Below, piece by piece: positions 15,551 through 17,349 of a stretch of DNA of 17,349 nucleotides. Numbering within the stretch: position 1 is the stretch's first letter; each line of letters begins with the position of its first letter. Origin of the DNA: Clostridiales bacterium (GTDB taxonomy: Bacteria; Bacillota; Clostridia; Christensenellales; Aristaeellaceae); NCBI GenBank assembly GCA_019420065.1, contig JAHZHX010000015.1, positions 1,056 through 18,404 of the forward strand, written 5' to 3'. The position numbers and the translations under genes are program-made. The notes beneath the pieces were generated by a model. That model was not told where the DNA came from and did no database searches. It saw nothing but the letters and a program-made list of their open reading frames with translations.

Positions 15551-16046
15551 AACGATTATCCACTTTTTCGGGGTACAGGTCGTGGCGGGCCAGACGCTCC
15601 CAGGCGACTTCCTCCCAGCGCGTGCCGGGCTTGCCGTAATTGCAGTAGGGATCGATGGAAATGCCGCCGCGCGGCGTGAACTTTCCCCATACCTCGATGT
15701 ATTTGGGATCCATCAGGCGGATGAGATCCTTCATGATAATGTTCATGCAGTCCTCATGGAAATCGCCGTGATTGCGGAAGCTGAACAAATACAGCTTGAG
15801 CGATTTGCTTTCGACCATGCGCTCGCCGGGCACATAGGCGATGTACACGGTGGCAAAGTCAGGCTGTCCGGTGATGGGGCACAGGCTGGTGAATTCCGGA
15901 CAGTTGAATTTGACAAAATAGTCGTTTTCTGGGTGCTTGTTAATAAAGGTTTCCAGCACCTCGGGTGCGTAATCACTGCGGTAGGCGGTTCCGCGGCTGC
16001 CCAGCAGGCTCAGCCCCGCGGCTTCTTCTTTGGTTCGTCCGCTCAT
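15549..16046 (-). CDS. queF: NADPH-dependent 7-cyano-7-deazaguanine reductase QueF
   Basis: 165 residues, the short single-domain type. It reduces the nitrile of preQ0 to the aminomethyl of preQ1, the step before insertion into tRNA in queuosine synthesis. The tunnelling-fold motifs are intact: Cys56 in EFTSLCPITGQPD forms the thioimide with substrate, with Asp63 as proton donor. The QueF signature ESKSLKLYLFSFR (79-91) and HGDFHED (93-99) follow. The ribosome binding site AAGGAGG (16054-16060) overlaps the stop of queT, 7 nt before the ATG, so the two genes form an operon with probable coupling. A preQ1 riboswitch heads the operon. Confidence 0.96.
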   Translation of the reverse strand: MSGRTKEEAAGLSLLGSRGTAYRSDYAPEVLETFINKHPENDYFVKFNCPEFTSLCPITGQPDFATVYIAYVPGERMVESKSLKLYLFSFRNHGDFHEDCMNIIMKDLIRLMDPKYIEVWGKFTPRGGISIDPYCNYGKPGTRWEEVAWERLARHDLYPEKVDNR

Positions 16047-16058
16047 GTTTTGCCCTCC

Positions 16059-16544
16059 TTAATTCAGCTTCCAGACCTTGCTCAGCGCCTGGACGAGCAG
16101 CGCTCCGGCGATACCGGAGATTGCCTGCCCAACCAACAGGCTGAGCGCCAGCGCCGGATAGGGTATGCCCAGCAAAAAGGCCAGCCAGAGCGACACGCCA
16201 AGCGCGGGAATCAGGGCGATGGGCAGCGCGGTCAAATAAGGGGAATACCTGCGCTTGCCCAGCCAGGCGCAGCACAGCGCGGTGAGCAAACCAACAAGCC
16301 CGCCGCCCACAATATCGAAAAAACCCAAACCGCCCATGACCATATTGGAAAGCAGATTGGCAAGCCCCAGCGGCACAACCAGGAACGGAAACAGATAGGC
16401 GATAGAGTAAATGGCAGTGGCGATCCGCACCTGATACTGCCCGAATGCGAAGCTTTGCGTAACGTACATCACGGCGATGTATACGGCGATGACCGCGCCG
16501 GAAAAGGTCAGCTTCTGCGTTTTGCTCATTTTTTTCATATCCAT
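16059..16544 (-). CDS. queT: Queuosine-precursor transporter QueT (ECF S component)
   Basis: 161 residues, almost entirely hydrophobic, with about five or six membrane helices. The segment YVTQSFAFGQYQVRIATAIYSIAYLFPF and NLLSNMVMGGLGFFDIVGG are typical of QueT. As an ECF S component it should bind preQ0, preQ1 or queuine and act with shared EcfA/A'/T subunits encoded elsewhere; none is in this window. The start at 16544 has GGAGG 8 nt upstream; the longer reading frame would run into the riboswitch terminator. It is directly followed by queF, and both are controlled by the preQ1-I element upstream. Confidence 0.92.
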   Translation of the reverse strand: MDMKKMSKTQKLTFSGAVIAVYIAVMYVTQSFAFGQYQVRIATAIYSIAYLFPFLVVPLGLANLLSNMVMGGLGFFDIVGGGLVGLLTALCCAWLGKRRYSPYLTALPIALIPALGVSLWLAFLLGIPYPALALSLLVGQAISGIAGALLVQALSKVWKLN

Positions 16545-16563
16545 TTTCGTCACCTCCAGACGC

Positions 16564-16594
16564 AAAAGGGGCGCGCCCATCCCAGGCGCGCCCC
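16564..16594 (-). terminator. Riboswitch-associated terminator ahead of queT
   Basis: On the minus strand GGGGCGCGCC pairs with GGCGCGCCCC (10 bp, 7-nt loop), followed by TTTT. It lies between the preQ1 aptamer and queT, as expected for a transcriptional off-switch. Confidence 0.8.
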
Positions 16595-16623
16595 AACAAA
16601 ATTCCATAGAATCCTGTTTTCGT

Positions 16624-16663
16624 CCCTAGTTTTGTTTATAGACAGGATGGTTTCGAACTGTCT
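16624..16663 (-). ncRNA. preQ1-I riboswitch (type 2)
   Basis: On the minus strand P1 is GACAG/CTGTC enclosing TTCGAAACCATC, followed by the A-rich tail TATAAACAAAACTAGGG. The order TTCG-AACCATCC-stem-AAAACTAGG is the type 2 preQ1-I consensus. A downstream ACAGGAT can pair with ATCCTGT of the aptamer's 3' arm, giving an alternative fold. Binding of preQ1 should lower expression of queT-queF. Confidence 0.9.
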
Positions 16664-16680
16664 TGCCGCAAGGCGGATTC

Positions 16681-16709
16681 AGTATAGCACAACGCGCGCG
16701 ACGGCGCAA
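16681..16709 (-). promoter_or_regulatory. Promoter of queT-queF
   Basis: On the minus strand TTGCGC (16704-16709), 17 bp, then TATACT (16681-16686), preceded by TGC. It places the transcript start about 10 nt before the riboswitch. Confidence 0.75.
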
Positions 16710-16771
16710 GGGGAAAAAAACGGTCTCTTTTAAGGGGGTACAAGCGCTGCGGGGCGCGGAATAATCGGGGC

Positions 16772-16800
16772 TTGCAATTTTTGCTTCCTCATGCTAAAAT
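16772..16800 (+). promoter_or_regulatory. Promoter of the riboswitch-controlled decarboxylase gene
   Basis: TTGCAA (16772-16777), 17 bp, then TAAAAT (16795-16800). Predicted start near 16807, about 22 nt before the aptamer. Confidence 0.78.
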
Positions 16801-16828
16801 AGGTGCAAGTTGCATATATCTCTTGTAT

Positions 16829-16914
16829 GAGAGGGAGTAGCTTGCGGTGTAACCGTGACAGGCGGCGTCAATACGGCGATTATGCCCGCCCCTGGATGAA
16901 AAAGCGAGACTCTT
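16829..16914 (+). ncRNA. yybP-ykoY family (Mn2+) riboswitch
   Basis: The closing stem GAGAG (16829-16833) pairs with CTCTT (16910-16914). Inside it, GGAGTAGC (16834-16841) and GCGAGA (16904-16909) are the conserved loop 1 and loop 3 strings, and GTCAA (16867-16871) is conserved too. A hairpin TTGCGG/CCGTGA and a second arm AGG..GGC/GCC..CCT complete the four-helix outline. The family senses Mn2+. Another metal-ion riboswitch class with a similar outline is possible but less likely. Confidence 0.82.
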
Positions 16915-16950
16915 GCCCCGGAAAAGCGGGGTAAGGGTCTCGTTATTTTT
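16906..16950 (+). terminator. Terminator overlapping the aptamer's closing stem
   Basis: A 15-bp stem (16906-16920 with 16927-16941, G-U pairs included), loop GAAAAG, followed by GTTATTTTT. Its 5' arm begins with GAGACTCTT, the same bases that close the aptamer. Ligand-stabilised aptamer and terminator therefore exclude each other, which predicts that ligand turns the gene on. Confidence 0.88.
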
Positions 16951-16964
16951 ATAAGGAGGAAGCG

Positions 16965-17349
16965 ATGGAAATTCTTTACCAGAACCTGATGAACCTGCAA
17001 TGGCAGCAGGTGGTGATGTGGCTGATCGGCGGAGTGCTGATCTACCTGGCCATCAAAAAGGACATGGAGCCAACCCTGCTATTGCCCCTGGGCTTTGGCA
17101 CGATCCTGGTCAATCTGCCCATGTCCGGCGCGGTACGGCAAACGATTGACGGCATTGTGGAGCAGGGCGCGCTCAGCACGCTGTTTGACGCGGGCATTGC
17201 CAACGAACTGTTCCCGCTGATTCTGTTTATCGGCGTGGGCGCGATGATCGACTTTGGTCCGCTGCTGGCCAACCCCAAGCTGATGATCTTTGGCGCGGCG
17301 GCGCAGTTTGGCATTTTCTTTACGCTGTGCTTGGCTTCCATGTTTTTTG
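16965..17349 (+). CDS. Na+-translocating decarboxylase beta subunit (OadB/GcdB/MmdB family), 3' partial
   Basis: The first 128 residues of a membrane protein that continues past the window; the family is usually about 370 or more. These proteins couple decarboxylation of carboxybiotin to Na+ export, as part of oxaloacetate, glutaconyl-CoA or methylmalonyl-CoA decarboxylase. Hydrophobic segments at about 15-33 and 48-60 and the motif ELFPLILFIGVGAMIDFGPL (about 86-105), followed by ANPK, identify the family. The substrate cannot be decided without neighbouring alpha and gamma subunits. The start has AAGGAGGA (16953-16960) 4 nt before the ATG, directly after the riboswitch terminator. Confidence 0.92.
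   Translation, partial: MEILYQNLMNLQWQQVVMWLIGGVLIYLAIKKDMEPTLLLPLGFGTILVNLPMSGAVRQTIDGIVEQGALSTLFDAGIANELFPLILFIGVGAMIDFGPLLANPKLMIFGAAAQFGIFFTLCLASMFF

Overview
This window looks like chromosomal DNA from a GC-rich, spore-forming, Gram-positive member of the Clostridia, probably a gut lineage. This is inferred from gene content: a surface protein with a sortase-type tail, the sporulation genes spoIIID and yunB, the spoIIID-mreB/mbl neighbourhood known from Bacillus, a zinc-ribbon L28, and preQ1-I and yybP-ykoY riboswitches. No phage genes, insertion sequences, CRISPR array, tRNA or rRNA were seen.

Layout. (1) 1-2429: the 3' part of a large repeat-rich, cell-wall-anchored protein. (2) 2430-2739: no gene, but a run of at least seven hairpins bracketed by two identical 16-bp copies. 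(3) 2740-4707, minus strand: a secreted caspase-fold protease, and ogt (DNA alkyl repair) upstream of it. (4) 4747-5130: rpmB with its promoter and a bidirectional terminator. (5) 5183-8444, minus strand: a probable four-gene series, cysteine-rich protein -> solitary DNA methyltransferase -> spoIIID -> mreB/mbl-type gene. (6) 8541-9995: a conspicuously AT-rich single-gene cassette with its own promoter and terminator. It encodes a membrane protein with an outside peptidoglycan-binding domain and an inside HNH nuclease domain; this is the most unusual protein here. (7) 10011-10813: a secreted SH3-like protein, divergent from cca, with overlapping -35 boxes. (8) 10845-12670: cca and yunB, converging with a 49-bp coding overlap. 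(9) 12698-15550: a class A penicillin-binding protein with promoter and terminator. (10) 15549-16709, minus strand: queT-queF under a preQ1-I type 2 riboswitch. (11) 16772-17349: promoter, yybP-ykoY (Mn2+) aptamer, overlapping terminator, and the start of a Na+-pumping decarboxylase beta subunit cut by the window edge.

Working together: the penicillin-binding protein, MreB/Mbl, SpoIIID and YunB belong to cell-wall growth and endospore formation. QueT and QueF supply preQ1 for queuosine tRNA modification under feedback by preQ1. Cca and L28 are core translation functions. Many sigma-A-like promoters are unusually clear (17-18 bp spacers), and three share the same extended -10 string TGCTATACT.
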